The notes: a model not told the origin generated them from the sequence alone. A DNA stretch of 64,000 nt from DASUVM01 sp036378955 (GCA_036378955.1 DASUVM010000007.1:1-64000), one strand, 5' to 3'. Counted from the first letter of the stretch, positions 55,936 through 64,000 are shown. Program-made: numbers and translations.

Positions 55936-56973
55936 CTACGCCCTGCGACGCCGCGACAACCACAACACCAGTGCACCGACGACCAGCAGCAACACGCCGC
56001 CAGCCACCAACCAGCCAACGTTGGCACCGGTGTCGGCTAGCTGCCCACCGTCGGTGTCGGTGTTGGCCGCCGGCACGATGTCAGCCGTTGTCGTAGTGGT
56101 TGTCACCGTGGTTGTGGTGGTTGTTGTTGGCACCGTTGTGGTCGTGGCCGGAGGACACTTCACAAGCGTTACCTTCTGCTTGACCTCCAGCTCGTGCTTC
56201 GGGTCGGTGACGTTGAGCTGGTATTCACCAGCCGACAACCCGCTGAAGACGAAGTCGGCGCTCTTGCCACCCTCGATCACCTGCTCTTTGGGCTCTAGTC
56301 CGCCGAGCTTGACGGTGTACTTCGCGCGACCCTCGTTCGGGTTCTTGACGGTGACAGTGACAGTGCCGTCTTTGTCGCCGACGCAGCCCTTGACCGTGAC
56401 GTTGATCTCGGGCTTCAGGGGATCGCACTTGCATTTTGCCGGGTCGTCGACCGTCCAGGCCGGCTTGCCCTTGAAGAAGTAGTGCAGAAAGTTCGGCTGG
56501 CCTGAGTCAGTAGCACTCACGAGCGTCTTCGGCACGTCCGGAGCCTTGGGCTTTCCCGACTCCTTGTCTATGCCCTGCTCGGCGTAGCCGTCGGTCTGGC
56601 CGCAAAATCTGTCCTCGCGCGCCGACGCTGCCACGGTGTAGGTGCCGGGCTTCTCGATGGTGACGAGCTCGCCCGTCTCTACCAGGGTCTGCGGCCACTT
56701 GCCCTGCTTGGGGTTGTCGAACCGCCAGTTGGCAACCTGCGCCAATACTGGCGTGCAGAGCGGCTTGTCGCCGGTGATGGTGACCTTCCAGGCGGTCTGG
56801 CTGACCGCCTCGAGAGTGCCCACCTTCTTGGTGTCAACGTCCGCAACGCACTTCTCGGTCGTCTTGGCCTCGGGGCCCGGAACAACTGGCAGCTCTGGTT
56901 GCGCCATCGCCGGCGTCCCGACGAGTGCCAACAGCAGCGCAAACGCCACCGTGGCAAGAGATCTCTTGATCAC
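55936..56973 (-). CDS. GC-rich cell-wall-anchored protein (LADTG signal)
   Basis: A 345-residue secreted protein. The start is GTG at 56973 behind AAAAGGA. The signal peptide ends TPAMA. Two beta-rich domains with paired cysteines follow, the second (about 185-275) like an Ig or Cna-B-type fold with VTVTVKNPNEG and GLSAGEYQLNV. After a threonine-rich linker, LADTG begins at residue 312, followed by a membrane helix and RRRRA, the classical sortase signal. Base and codon use (GTC, CTG, GAC, GGC) are much GC-richer than neighbouring genes. This suggests transfer from a high-GC actinobacterium. Confidence 0.85.
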   Translation of the reverse strand: MIKRSLATVAFALLLALVGTPAMAQPELPVVPGPEAKTTEKCVADVDTKKVGTLEAVSQTAWKVTITGDKPLCTPVLAQVANWRFDNPKQGKWPQTLVETGELVTIEKPGTYTVAASAREDRFCGQTDGYAEQGIDKESGKPKAPDVPKTLVSATDSGQPNFLHYFFKGKPAWTVDDPAKCKCDPLKPEINVTVKGCVGDKDGTVTVTVKNPNEGRAKYTVKLGGLEPKEQVIEGGKSADFVFSGLSAGEYQLNVTDPKHELEVKQKVTLVKCPPATTTTVPTTTTTTTVTTTTTTADIVPAANTDTDGGQLADTGANVGWLVAGGVLLLVVGALVLWLSRRRRA

Positions 56974-57121
56974 TGTTTTCCTTTTCGGAATTGAACAACT
57001 GAAAGAGAACTTGTAAAAACCCAGCGCCATGCGCTAGGCTACCTCTTGTACCTCCATAAAAGTTGAGTACAGGACAAAGTTAATAATGCTAAAAAAACTA
57101 CAAAAAGTAAAGGTTTTTTGG

Positions 57122-57856
57122 CTACTTTTTTATAGAAGTTAATAGGTAAAAGCGTTCGCGGTTGCCTTTTGCGCCCGTCACTTCGCTGTCGGCCTTAGCG
57201 TTTATGATCATATAGCGCTTCACCCAAGCTTCAAATTCTTTTAGAATCTGGCGGCGAACAGTGTCATTTTTAATTACACCTTTATTCACCTGGGTTTTAC
57301 CAGCTTCAAATTGTGGCTTTACCATAGCCACGACTTGCGTTGAGGGTTGTAGCAGGTAAAGACAAAGGTGCGGAATAATCTCGCGTAAGCTAATGAAGCT
57401 AACGTCAATTACAATAATATCGGGTAGCTCTTTGAGCTGCTTGAAGTTTCGGATATCTGTTTTTTCATACAAATCAATTCGCGGGTCGGTGCGGAGGCTC
57501 GGATGAAGCTGATTTGTGCCGACATCAACCGCAATAACTTTTTTTGCACCGTGCTGTAATGCGTAGTCGGTAAAGCCCCCGGTTGACGAGCCAACATCTA
57601 ACACCACTTTCGCTTGAAAATGAAGCCCGAGCGCTTCGGCCACGCTCGCCAATTTAAGACCAGCCCGGCTAACATATTGTGCATCTGCTTTTAAAGACAA
57701 ACGCGCAGTTTCATCTGCCAAAAAGCCAGGCTTAGTAACCACTTTGCCGTTAACGGTTACCTTTGCAAGTTTTACCCAGTTTTCAGCTTGCGAACGGGTT
57801 GGAATAAGCTTTTTTTTCACTAATAATAAATCGAGGCGATACTTCACTCTTGACAT
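57122..57856 (-). CDS. tlyA: TlyA-family rRNA 2'-O-methyltransferase
   Basis: A 244-residue protein. An N-terminal S4 RNA-binding domain (KYRLDLLLVKKKLIPTRSQAENWVKLAKVTVNGKVV) is followed by an FtsJ-type SAM methyltransferase (VVLDVGSSTGGFTDYALQHGAKKVIAVDVG, IIVIDVSFISLREI, VAMVKPQFEAG). TlyA methylates riboses in 16S and 23S rRNA and affects capreomycin sensitivity in mycobacteria. Length is a little shorter than usual. Confidence 0.93.
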   Translation of the reverse strand: MSRVKYRLDLLLVKKKLIPTRSQAENWVKLAKVTVNGKVVTKPGFLADETARLSLKADAQYVSRAGLKLASVAEALGLHFQAKVVLDVGSSTGGFTDYALQHGAKKVIAVDVGTNQLHPSLRTDPRIDLYEKTDIRNFKQLKELPDIIVIDVSFISLREIIPHLCLYLLQPSTQVVAMVKPQFEAGKTQVNKGVIKNDTVRRQILKEFEAWVKRYMIINAKADSEVTGAKGNRERFYLLTSIKK

Positions 57857-57917
57857 TATACACGTGATATTTTAGAGTCTCAATGAGTTTACCTGTTCAC
57901 TTACGGGAGTGTGATGA

Positions 57918-58373
57918 ATGCCATCGGCCGCCTACAGTAACTATGAGCTCATTGTTGAGCTACTAGACTGTACTATTGGCACTGATGTCGCTTTTCGAGC
58001 AACACAAGAAAATTTCCGCACTGAGCTGCGAGGGTGCCCGCGACTTCCTGATGGACTACGCCTGCTCATCGGCGAACTATTTCAGCAACGGGTGATTACC
58101 ACGTGTACGATCACTTATGGCAACACTTTATGGCTTGGGTTGTCACCCACCTTCGTCTCTGATCACGAGTTGCCCCTGAACGGAGCACTCGAAAAGTTCA
58201 AGGAGATATACAAAAGCCTAACTGAGCAACCGGGAGCACTGAGCCAGAAAAACTCGGATGAACAGGAATTCACCAAGTGTGGTAATGGAGTCCTGGAGGG
58301 CATTGCGCAAGTCGTTGGCCTAGCTGCCAAAGCCACCATTACCGCCACTGCACGAGAAAAGTTGCAGCAATAG
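57918..58373 (+). CDS. Unknown soluble protein
   Basis: An unrecognised 151-residue protein without signal peptide or membrane segment. The central segments RLPDGLRLLIGELFQQRVITTCTITYGNTLWLGLSP suggest an alpha/beta domain, and the C-terminus is alanine-rich. GGAG lies 9 nt before the ATG. Codon use is GC-richer than neighbouring tlyA and efp, which may mean it is foreign. It converges with efp. Confidence 0.6.
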   Translation: MPSAAYSNYELIVELLDCTIGTDVAFRATQENFRTELRGCPRLPDGLRLLIGELFQQRVITTCTITYGNTLWLGLSPTFVSDHELPLNGALEKFKEIYKSLTEQPGALSQKNSDEQEFTKCGNGVLEGIAQVVGLAAKATITATAREKLQQ

Positions 58374-58404
58374 GTAGCCCTTCAAGCTGCCACCAAGCAT
58401 CGAA

Positions 58405-58448
58405 CAGCGATTCCCCGGCCATCTTATATATAGGGCCGGGAATCGCTG
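58405..58448. terminator. Hairpin between converging genes
   Basis: CAGCGATTCCC/GGGAATCGCTG with an adjoining GGCC/GGCC pair and one bulged C. No T-run follows directly, but a second AAAAGACC/GGTCTC-TTTT hairpin at about 58464-58495 leads toward efp. Both probably end the converging transcripts. Confidence 0.6.
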
Positions 58449-58500
58449 CATTACTCTACAACAAAAGACCCAGCCCTAAAACCAGGTCTCTTTTTATTGC

Positions 58501-59064
58501 TTAATCTTTTCGCCGTTCTAAATATTCACCGGTGCGAGTATCAACTTTGATTTCATCGCCAGTTTTGATAAAAGCCGGCACGCGAATAACGTGGCCAGTC
58601 TCGAGTGTTACCTCTTTTTGTACACTACTGGTTGTATCGCCTTTAACGACATTCTCGGCATAGGTCACTTTTAAATAAAGATTTTTTGGCAGTTCAATAC
58701 TAATTACTCGGCTGTCAAAGAACTGTATATCAACACTGTCGCCTTCTTTAAGAAAGGGCTTCGCGGCTTCAACAATATCACTCGCCAGCTGAAACTGCTC
58801 AAAGCTTTCAGGATCCATGAAGTGATAATCGTCACCGTCTGCATACAAAAATTGTACAGTTTGATGCTCAACGGTGGCCGGTTCAATTTTATCGGCACCC
58901 TTGAAAGTTTTTGGCAAAACACTGCCATCAATCAGATTTTTAAGGCGTACATTCACAATGCTGCCGCCACGGCCCATCACTTTTTGAGCATAGTCGATCA
59001 CCCGAAATGGCTTGCCGTCAATTTGAATAAGGGTACCCTTTTTAAGATCAGTCGGTTGATACAT
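58501..59064 (-). CDS. efp: Elongation factor P
   Basis: A 187-residue three-domain factor that helps ribosomes pass polyproline stretches. The loop of domain I reads VMGRGGSIVNVRLKNL, so the tip residue is R32 where E. coli has the modified K34 (PGKGQ). The rest (SVDIQFFDSRVISIELPKNLYLKVTYAE, TGEYLERR) is typical. No EarP, EpmA or YmfI-type modifier was recognised in the window. A Shine-Dalgarno (GGAGGCCC-type) lies before the ATG. Confidence 0.96.
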   Translation of the reverse strand: MYQPTDLKKGTLIQIDGKPFRVIDYAQKVMGRGGSIVNVRLKNLIDGSVLPKTFKGADKIEPATVEHQTVQFLYADGDDYHFMDPESFEQFQLASDIVEAAKPFLKEGDSVDIQFFDSRVISIELPKNLYLKVTYAENVVKGDTTSSVQKEVTLETGHVIRVPAFIKTGDEIKVDTRTGEYLERRKD

Positions 59065-59073
59065 AGGGGCCTC

Positions 59074-59277
59074 CTAGCTAGCAACAAATGGTAAGAGTGC
59101 CAAGTGGCGAGCGCGCTTAATAGCAACGGCAAGTTGTCGCTGTTGTTTGGCACTCAGGCCTGTCTTACTGGCCGGTTCGATCTGAGCATACATGTTAATA
59201 AACCGCTGCAGTGTTTTGACATCACGATAGTCAAAATACGCAGGCGTATCTTTACGAAAACGGTTAGTTGGTTTCAT
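59074..59277 (-). CDS. rpsR: Ribosomal protein bS18
   Basis: A 67-residue small-subunit protein. FDYRDVKTLQRFINMYAQI and the AKQQRQLAVAIKRARHLALLPFV core match bS18. It pairs with bS6 on the ribosome and is third in the rpsF-ssb-rpsR order. The N-terminus lacks the CxxC zinc pair of some homologues. The stop is 10 nt before the efp start. Confidence 0.96.
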   Translation of the reverse strand: MKPTNRFRKDTPAYFDYRDVKTLQRFINMYAQIEPASKTGLSAKQQRQLAVAIKRARHLALLPFVAS

Positions 59278-59298
59278 TAGTTATCCTTTGTTCAATAA

Positions 59299-59772
59299 TT
59301 AGAATGGGATCTCAGAGAGATCAATTGGTTTGTCATCGATGTCCTCAATAACAACATCGTCGTTCTTCTTTTTGCTTGAGGTGTTATTGCTCCCAGCATT
59401 GCTATAAGAGCCAGCGTTACCAGCGCCACCACCATCACCACCAGGCGCATCAAGAAATGTAACGTCGCTGGCAATAACTTCAACTTTGCTGCGCTTCTGT
59501 CCTTCTTGCTCCCAGCTACGCTGGCTCAGACGCCCTTGCACGAGGCAACGACGACCTTTACTTAAGTATTGTGCCACGCGGTCACCGAGCTGTGCCCAGG
59601 CAACAATATCGATATAATCAGTATCTTCTTGCCAGTTACCGCTTTGATCTTTGTAGCTACGGTTCAGCGCTAAGCTAAAGCTGGTAACATTTTGGCCATT
59701 TGGCGTAGTGCGTGTTTCAGGGTCACGTGTTAGGTTGCCCATTAACATCACCTGATTGATACTTCGAGCCAT
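59299..59772 (-). CDS. ssb: Single-stranded DNA-binding protein
   Basis: A 157-residue protein. The OB fold occupies 1-108 (MARSINQVMLMGNLTRDPETR, DYIDIVAWAQLGDRVAQYLSKGRRCLVQGRL), followed by a glycine-rich linker and the acidic tip DLSEIPF that binds partner proteins. The longer frame (25 codons more) starts within rpsF; the ATG at 59772 has GGAGGGGT before it and lies 4 nt after the rpsF stop. Confidence 0.96.
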   Translation of the reverse strand: MARSINQVMLMGNLTRDPETRTTPNGQNVTSFSLALNRSYKDQSGNWQEDTDYIDIVAWAQLGDRVAQYLSKGRRCLVQGRLSQRSWEQEGQKRSKVEVIASDVTFLDAPGGDGGGAGNAGSYSNAGSNNTSSKKKNDDVVIEDIDDKPIDLSEIPF

Positions 59773-59776
59773 GGTT

Positions 59777-60112
59777 TTACCCCTCCTTTGGTTCGTCTTC
59801 TTTTGCTTCGTCAGTTTCGGTTGGTCGCTTTGGGTCATTTGCAACAAGCAAGTGGCGAAGCACTTCGTCGGTGATATTCAGCGTGCTATCGACTTTCTTG
59901 ATTACTTCAGCTGGCAGTTCAAGCTCGAAGTAAACATACGTTGCGAAATCTTCGTTCTTAATTCGATACGCAAGCTTTTTCTTGCCCCAATTGTCTTCTT
60001 TGGTAATAGTTCCGCCATTATTCGTGATAATATCACGAACTTTCTTGAGCGGCTTTTCCAGATCAATCTCAAGATCTGGGTGAATAAGTACGGTTAATTC
60101 GTACTGACGCAT
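59777..60112 (-). CDS. rpsF: Ribosomal protein bS6
   Basis: A 111-residue small-subunit protein. MRQYELTVLIHPDLE, the IITNNGGTITKEDNWGKKKLAYRI segment and FATYVYFELELPAE are typical. The tail is acidic. A strong AGGAGGAACT Shine-Dalgarno is followed by the ATG at 60112. It is first in the operon with ssb and rpsR. Two hairpins in its leader may be a regulatory site. Confidence 0.96.
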   Translation of the reverse strand: MRQYELTVLIHPDLEIDLEKPLKKVRDIITNNGGTITKEDNWGKKKLAYRIKNEDFATYVYFELELPAEVIKKVDSTLNITDEVLRHLLVANDPKRPTETDEAKEDEPKEG

Positions 60113-60128
60113 AGTTCCTCCTATGGAT

Positions 60129-60163
60129 CCTGCTGCATGCAGGAGCGCTTTTGTAAGCGCAGG
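60129..60163 (-). promoter_or_regulatory. Tandem hairpins in the rpsF leader
   Basis: CCTGC/GCAGG (60129-60143) and GCGCTT/AAGCGC (60145-60160) lie just before the rpsF Shine-Dalgarno. In several phyla the bS6-bS18 complex binds such a leader to repress its own operon. The fit to that published ligand is not checked here. Confidence 0.4.
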
Positions 60164-60246
60164 TTAATATCTATCTAAATTTTAGCATCTTTAGATGATT
60201 ATTACAACAGATGACCCCCTCTTAAGACCATATATTATAGTTAATG

Positions 60247-60582
60247 CTAATCAGATGCCTCATCGGATAGCGCCGGGTAATGATGTTCGTTTGCGCTTGG
60301 GTCTTCAAAGGCCCTTAGGTGTACTTCAGCATATTCTTCTGCCTCGTATACACTAATAGTTCCGAGACCTTCGACGACAACATTGAGCCCCGGGGTGGCA
60401 TTTTCACCATCGCCGGCTGCTTCTCCGTAAACCGCAGTAACGTTTCCTGGAAGCCGATCTTCCCTATAGCCGGCTAAGGCCGCCTGCGCGAGGTCGTATA
60501 ATTGCCGGCCTCGACTGTCGGGCTCATTTTCGGCGCCTTTTGCCTCTAGTGGCATGCTTGTTCTTTCAAGAGATACTGTCAT
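60247..60582 (-). CDS. Unknown acidic protein
   Basis: An unrecognised 111-residue protein, highly acidic, soluble, with segments NVTAVYGEAAGDGE and GLNVVVEGLGTISVYEAEEY that suggest a small alpha/beta domain. AGGAACT precedes the ATG. Codon use is GC-richer than the rpsF and ftsK genes around it. It is monocistronic. Confidence 0.6.
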   Translation of the reverse strand: MTVSLERTSMPLEAKGAENEPDSRGRQLYDLAQAALAGYREDRLPGNVTAVYGEAAGDGENATPGLNVVVEGLGTISVYEAEEYAEVHLRAFEDPSANEHHYPALSDEASD

Positions 60583-60767
60583 AGAAGTTCCTACTTTATT
60601 ACTTATTACAAGCGTAAATCAACAACTTACACATATCAAGTGTATATTGTTATTTCTACAAGAAGTCGTGAGTTTTTGTGCTTATGCTTCTGTGCCTTCA
60701 TTTAAGCACTGTGCGATAATTTTGACAATACAAATAATACAGTGGATAAAAATTAAATAACAATTAA

Positions 60768-62963
60768 CTAGACGTTGGTATTCGCTTGCGCCAGTTCTTC
60801 GGCACTATTTATAAGCACATCACGCGGGCGTGAGCCATCGGCTGGGCCAATAATACCCTGTTCTTCCATTTCTTCGATAATACGGGCGGCACGTGAATAG
60901 CCTATGCGTAGGCGGCGTTGCAGCAAGCTAGTGCTGGCTTTGCGTGCCTCGATTACCACACGCACCGCGTCTTTGTACATATCGTCATCGCCCCCAACAT
61001 CAAGGTCTGAGACAATGCCGCCTTTATTGCCAATTTGCACCTGCTGCGCCACCACTTCGTCGTCATATTCGGGTGCTCGTTGCATGCGTAAATGATCTGT
61101 TATTTTGGTCACCTCTTCATCAGTCACCCAAGCACCTTGAATACGTTTTGGCTTGTTCATGGCAGGGGTCAACAGCAGCATATCGCCCTGGCCAAGCAGT
61201 TTTTCGGCACCAATTTGGTCGAGAATAGTGCGACTGTCGACCTGGCTTGCCACCGTAAAGGCAATACGGGCGGGCACGTTAGCCTTAATAAGGCCGGTAA
61301 TAACATCGACGCTCGGACGTTGAGTGGCGAGCACCAAGTGTATGCCAACGGCGCGGGCTTTTTGTGCCAGACGCACAATCAGGGCTTCGACATCACGAGC
61401 GGCCAGCATCATGAGATCGGCCAGCTCATCAATTACTACCACGATATAGGGCATGCTCTCACCCTCGGCATGTTTGCGCTCGTTGTAACTTTTAATATCT
61501 CGTACTTTTTCTTCAGCCAGCAAACTATAGCGGCGTTCCATTTCGTTCACCGCCCATTTAAGAGCACTGATGCATTTTTCAGGCTGTGTAATAACAGGTG
61601 TGAGCAGGTGTGGAATATCTTCATAAGGCGCCATTTCAACTTGTTTTGGGTCTACCAAAATTAGTTTCATATCGGCCGGTGAGTTGCGGTAAAGCAGGCT
61701 GGTTAATAAGGTGTTGATCATTACCGACTTACCCGAACCAGTTTGCCCGGCAATTAAAAGGTGCGGCATTTTGTTCAGCTCACCCACTACCGCTTCACCG
61801 GCAATATCCTTACCAACCGCAAAACTTAGCGGTGCAGCTGATTGCTTCCAGGCTTTGGCAGTTAAAATTCCGTGCAAGCGAACATCGGCAGCTTTTCGGT
61901 TTGGCACCTCAATGCCCACGGCCCGCTGGCCAGGAATTGGTGCCTCAATACGAATCGCCTGAGCTGCTAGATTTAAGGCAATATTTGTTTCAAGTGCGGT
62001 AATGCGTGTTAACTTTACGCCAGCGGGTGGTTTTAAGGTGTATTGCGTCACCTTGGGGCCAATGTTTGCCCCTTCCATCTCGACATTGATATTAAATTCA
62101 GCCAGTGTATCTTGAATAACCTGCGCATTATATTTCACATCGCCAGCATCGGCGGGTGATTGCTTTTTTTCAAGCAGCTCCAGGCTCGGCGTTTGCCATT
62201 CAGGGTCGCTTTGGGTAGTCAGCGCCGAAAGCTCTTCGGCGCTTTTATCTTGCTTAATACTATCGCGCAGGCTTGAAAGGCGCGAACCCTTCTTTTCGTC
62301 TTCAGTTGAGTTTAGGGTTGGCACACCCTGGTTAAGTTTTAGCTCGCCAATCGGTGTTCGTGGCTGATCAATTTTGGCTGCTTTATTGGCTATTTCACGG
62401 TTGTGCGCTTCTTGCCCAAGATCGCGGGCAAACATATTTCTTATTGCCTCAAGCAGTGCTTTTGGTGAAACCCTGAGCACAAACAATAAACTGATGAGGC
62501 TTAAGACAACCAAGAAGAAGCCAGCCGCGTTGGCATCAAACAAATTGAGCATGAGATTATCAATGCCATAACCCACAAGGCCGCCGCCACTGCCGGCAAC
62601 GGCTATAGTTATATCACGCGGCTCGGCCATAAATAAGTGAGCAAAGCCGGCAATAAAACTAATGCAAAGAATCGACGAAGCGATTAGAACTGGTGAGATA
62701 CGGTTTTCTTCTTCACGAAACAGTTCAACGGCGAGATAAACGAGCAAAATTGGCAACGCATAAGCAATAACGCCGATTGTCGCTTTGCTTACATTTAAGA
62801 ACACCGCCAAGGCAGGGCCACCGGCACCAAATGAGGCTACTACTAAAAGAAGTGCCAGCGCTACCAACAACACTGCCACCGCCTGACCCCAGAAGCCGTT
62901 TGGTAACACGTGTCGTGGCGTTGATTTCACCGGCGCTTTTTTACGAGATTTACGTTTCGCCAT
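60768..62963 (-). CDS. ftsK: DNA translocase FtsK/SpoIIIE
   Basis: A 731-residue protein. Four N-terminal membrane helices (about 25-180) are followed by a linker, the alpha/beta motor with Walker A GQTGSGKSVM near residue 407 and Walker B VVVIDELADLMM near 507, and a C-terminal gamma winged helix (SLLQRRLRIGYSRAARIIEEMEEQGIIGP) that reads polar DNA sequences. It moves chromosomes into daughter cells and activates Xer recombination at dif; a Xer-type gene lies at 36890. A TGCTACAAT promoter box is at 63017-63025. Confidence 0.96.
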   Translation of the reverse strand: MAKRKSRKKAPVKSTPRHVLPNGFWGQAVAVLLVALALLLVVASFGAGGPALAVFLNVSKATIGVIAYALPILLVYLAVELFREEENRISPVLIASSILCISFIAGFAHLFMAEPRDITIAVAGSGGGLVGYGIDNLMLNLFDANAAGFFLVVLSLISLLFVLRVSPKALLEAIRNMFARDLGQEAHNREIANKAAKIDQPRTPIGELKLNQGVPTLNSTEDEKKGSRLSSLRDSIKQDKSAEELSALTTQSDPEWQTPSLELLEKKQSPADAGDVKYNAQVIQDTLAEFNINVEMEGANIGPKVTQYTLKPPAGVKLTRITALETNIALNLAAQAIRIEAPIPGQRAVGIEVPNRKAADVRLHGILTAKAWKQSAAPLSFAVGKDIAGEAVVGELNKMPHLLIAGQTGSGKSVMINTLLTSLLYRNSPADMKLILVDPKQVEMAPYEDIPHLLTPVITQPEKCISALKWAVNEMERRYSLLAEEKVRDIKSYNERKHAEGESMPYIVVVIDELADLMMLAARDVEALIVRLAQKARAVGIHLVLATQRPSVDVITGLIKANVPARIAFTVASQVDSRTILDQIGAEKLLGQGDMLLLTPAMNKPKRIQGAWVTDEEVTKITDHLRMQRAPEYDDEVVAQQVQIGNKGGIVSDLDVGGDDDMYKDAVRVVIEARKASTSLLQRRLRIGYSRAARIIEEMEEQGIIGPADGSRPRDVLINSAEELAQANTNV

Positions 62964-63016
62964 ATCTTTTCATTATATTGCTTTTGTTTTACATCTGTCG
63001 AGTAGAATACAAATAT

Positions 63017-63025
63017 ATTGTAGCA
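63017..63025 (-). promoter_or_regulatory. TGCTACAAT promoter box of ftsK
   Basis: The same nine-base extended -10 seen before three other genes. The start would be near 63010, giving a leader of about 47 nt. Confidence 0.5.
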
Positions 63026-63076
63026 CTATTTACTACAAAAAGCAAGCTGACTGCACGACGATAGTGTTTGCTGCAA

Positions 63077-63113
63077 CGAAAGCAGGCGGGAGATAACACC
63101 CCGCCTGCTTTCG
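63077..63113 (-). terminator. GC-rich hairpin after the zinc-peptidase gene
   Basis: A perfect 14-bp stem, CGAAAGCAGGCGGG with its complement, around an 8-nt loop, 6 nt after the stop. There is no T-run, so it is an atypical terminator or a stability element. Confidence 0.6.
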
Positions 63114-63118
63114 CCAAC

Positions 63119-64000
63119 TCAGACAGTCACACCAGGCCAGTATTCATTGATGCAGTCTGCCGGTGCGCCAGAATTATAGCCAAGCATAAACGCTTCGGCT
63201 CGTTCCGTAGGCGAACCGTGCGGATCATCCCCACCCGGCTCGCTATCGCCAATTGCTATCAATGCCGCCACACCTTCTTCGATGTCACCAGCTTCAAGAT
63301 AGTTGCTGTAGAAGGCACTGAATGCCCAGTTCCCAGCAAAGCAATCGGCGATGAGCTCGCCTTCTTTGATTCTGCTGCCATCAGCAGCTTTGATCTCAGG
63401 CCACCCCAGCTGATCCTTCAGCTCATGTTGAATGTGGTGACCAAACTCATGTGCCGTCACAACGGCAGCACCAAAATCGCCCTTCCTGACCGACTGGCGA
63501 GTAAAGATGCTACCATTCCACATGTTCGCAAATGTGTCGGCCGGCAACCAGATTGCACCGGTGAAGCCGTCGATCACATCAATCGGACAGTAGGTGGCGT
63601 TGTTGTAGGTGCTTTCAAGCGGTGTCGCGCTACACTGACTCTCATAGGCCGTATCCGGCTGAATAATCGTATAGTAGACATCTGGCTCACGAAGGCCAAT
63701 GCTTGCGAAGTACTCAACCCATACCCGATCAGCATCCTTCACAACTGCCGTCAGGTAGTCTGTGACGTACTGGTAGGTAAGACCCTGATCCATCCGACTG
63801 TCCTGGAAGGCGCTGTTCGCCTCAGGCAACGGCTGGTTCAACTTTTCTGATGAGTCACCGGCCCTGTTGGAGCCACTAGCCGGTGCTGACGTCACTGTGT
63901 CGGTGGTAATTGACGGTGATGTAAAGCTATCTTCACTTGCCGAATGAGAGCTACAACCTGCCACGAACAACAAGGCTGCAAGCAGCGCAATATGTGCCCG
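63119..64000 (-). CDS. Neutral zinc metallopeptidase lipoprotein, 5' end outside window
   Basis: At least 294 residues. The frame is open to the right edge, so the start lies outside. The visible N-terminus (ALLFVAGCSS) is a lipobox signal, so the cysteine is lipid-anchored. A serine/threonine-rich linker follows, then a YpfJ/Zn_peptidase domain with the zinc motif HEFGHH and a downstream ELIADCFAGNW segment bearing the third ligand. The family's targets are mostly unknown. Codon use is GC-richer than ftsK. It may be an outside protease of foreign origin. Confidence 0.88.
   Translation of the reverse strand, partial: RAHIALLAALLFVAGCSSHSASEDSFTSPSITTDTVTSAPASGSNRAGDSSEKLNQPLPEANSAFQDSRMDQGLTYQYVTDYLTAVVKDADRVWVEYFASIGLREPDVYYTIIQPDTAYESQCSATPLESTYNNATYCPIDVIDGFTGAIWLPADTFANMWNGSIFTRQSVRKGDFGAAVVTAHEFGHHIQHELKDQLGWPEIKAADGSRIKEGELIADCFAGNWAFSAFYSNYLEAGDIEEGVAALIAIGDSEPGGDDPHGSPTERAEAFMLGYNSGAPADCINEYWPGVTV

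Noticed and set aside
56225..56957. Arginine-rich alternative frames inside the GC-rich cell-wall gene
   Set aside because: High GC content removes stop codons in other frames. Only the frame with signal peptide and LADTG is sensible.

Overview
The window looks like a chromosomal segment of a Patescibacteria/CPR bacterium, most probably Saccharibacteria (TM7). The evidence is the 16S helix sequences, the moderate-to-low GC content with many short spacers, a full type IV pilus locus, surface proteins with LPxTG-like signals and several families usual in that group. The genetic code is standard: UGA terminates many genes. No insertion sequence, prophage or CRISPR array was seen.

Layout. 1-5460: an rRNA locus on the minus strand, in the order 16S, tRNA-Ala, tRNA-Ile, 23S (cut by the left edge). 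The 16S-tRNA spacer holds a terminator-like hairpin followed by a good promoter. 5472-10387: a DUF212 phosphatase-like membrane protein, gyrA and gyrB. 10564-16890: a surface protein with an LPATG signal, an unknown membrane protein, a VirD4/TraG-like ATPase and small unknown genes, one with a long structured leader. 16890-21205: an RNA-rich stretch with a candidate small RNA, tmRNA with a very long tag frame, comM, infC-rpmI-rplT (infC starting at AUU) and RNase P RNA. 21232-37795: mixed housekeeping genes (Nudix-like/RNase HI fusion, M50 protease, rpmB, miaA, an alkyltransferase-like protein, thrS behind a T-box, nrdR, a membrane glycosyltransferase, ndk, a tyrosine recombinase) and tRNAs Pro, Val, Gly, Thr, Asp and Arg.

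37800-52185: a continuous minus-strand type IV pilus cluster: a TPR protein, a large secreted protein, pilM, pilN, pilO, a small membrane protein, pilB, pilT, pilC, the major pilin, prepilin peptidase and four minor pilins. This gives a complete inner-membrane platform, extension and retraction motors and pilins. 52255-64000: a beta-lactamase-fold surface protein, an unassigned structured RNA locus with a 38-codon reading frame, ychF, a GC-rich cell-wall-anchored protein that looks transferred from a high-GC organism, tlyA, efp, the rpsF-ssb-rpsR operon, ftsK and a truncated zinc-peptidase lipoprotein.

Expression signals form a pattern. Ribosomal and gyrase genes have clear Shine-Dalgarno sites. 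Several others (comM, an EEP-family gene, the recombinase, ychF, pilM) have the -10 box only 5-12 nt before the start codon, so they probably make leaderless or nearly leaderless mRNAs, often from the same TGCTACAAT box.
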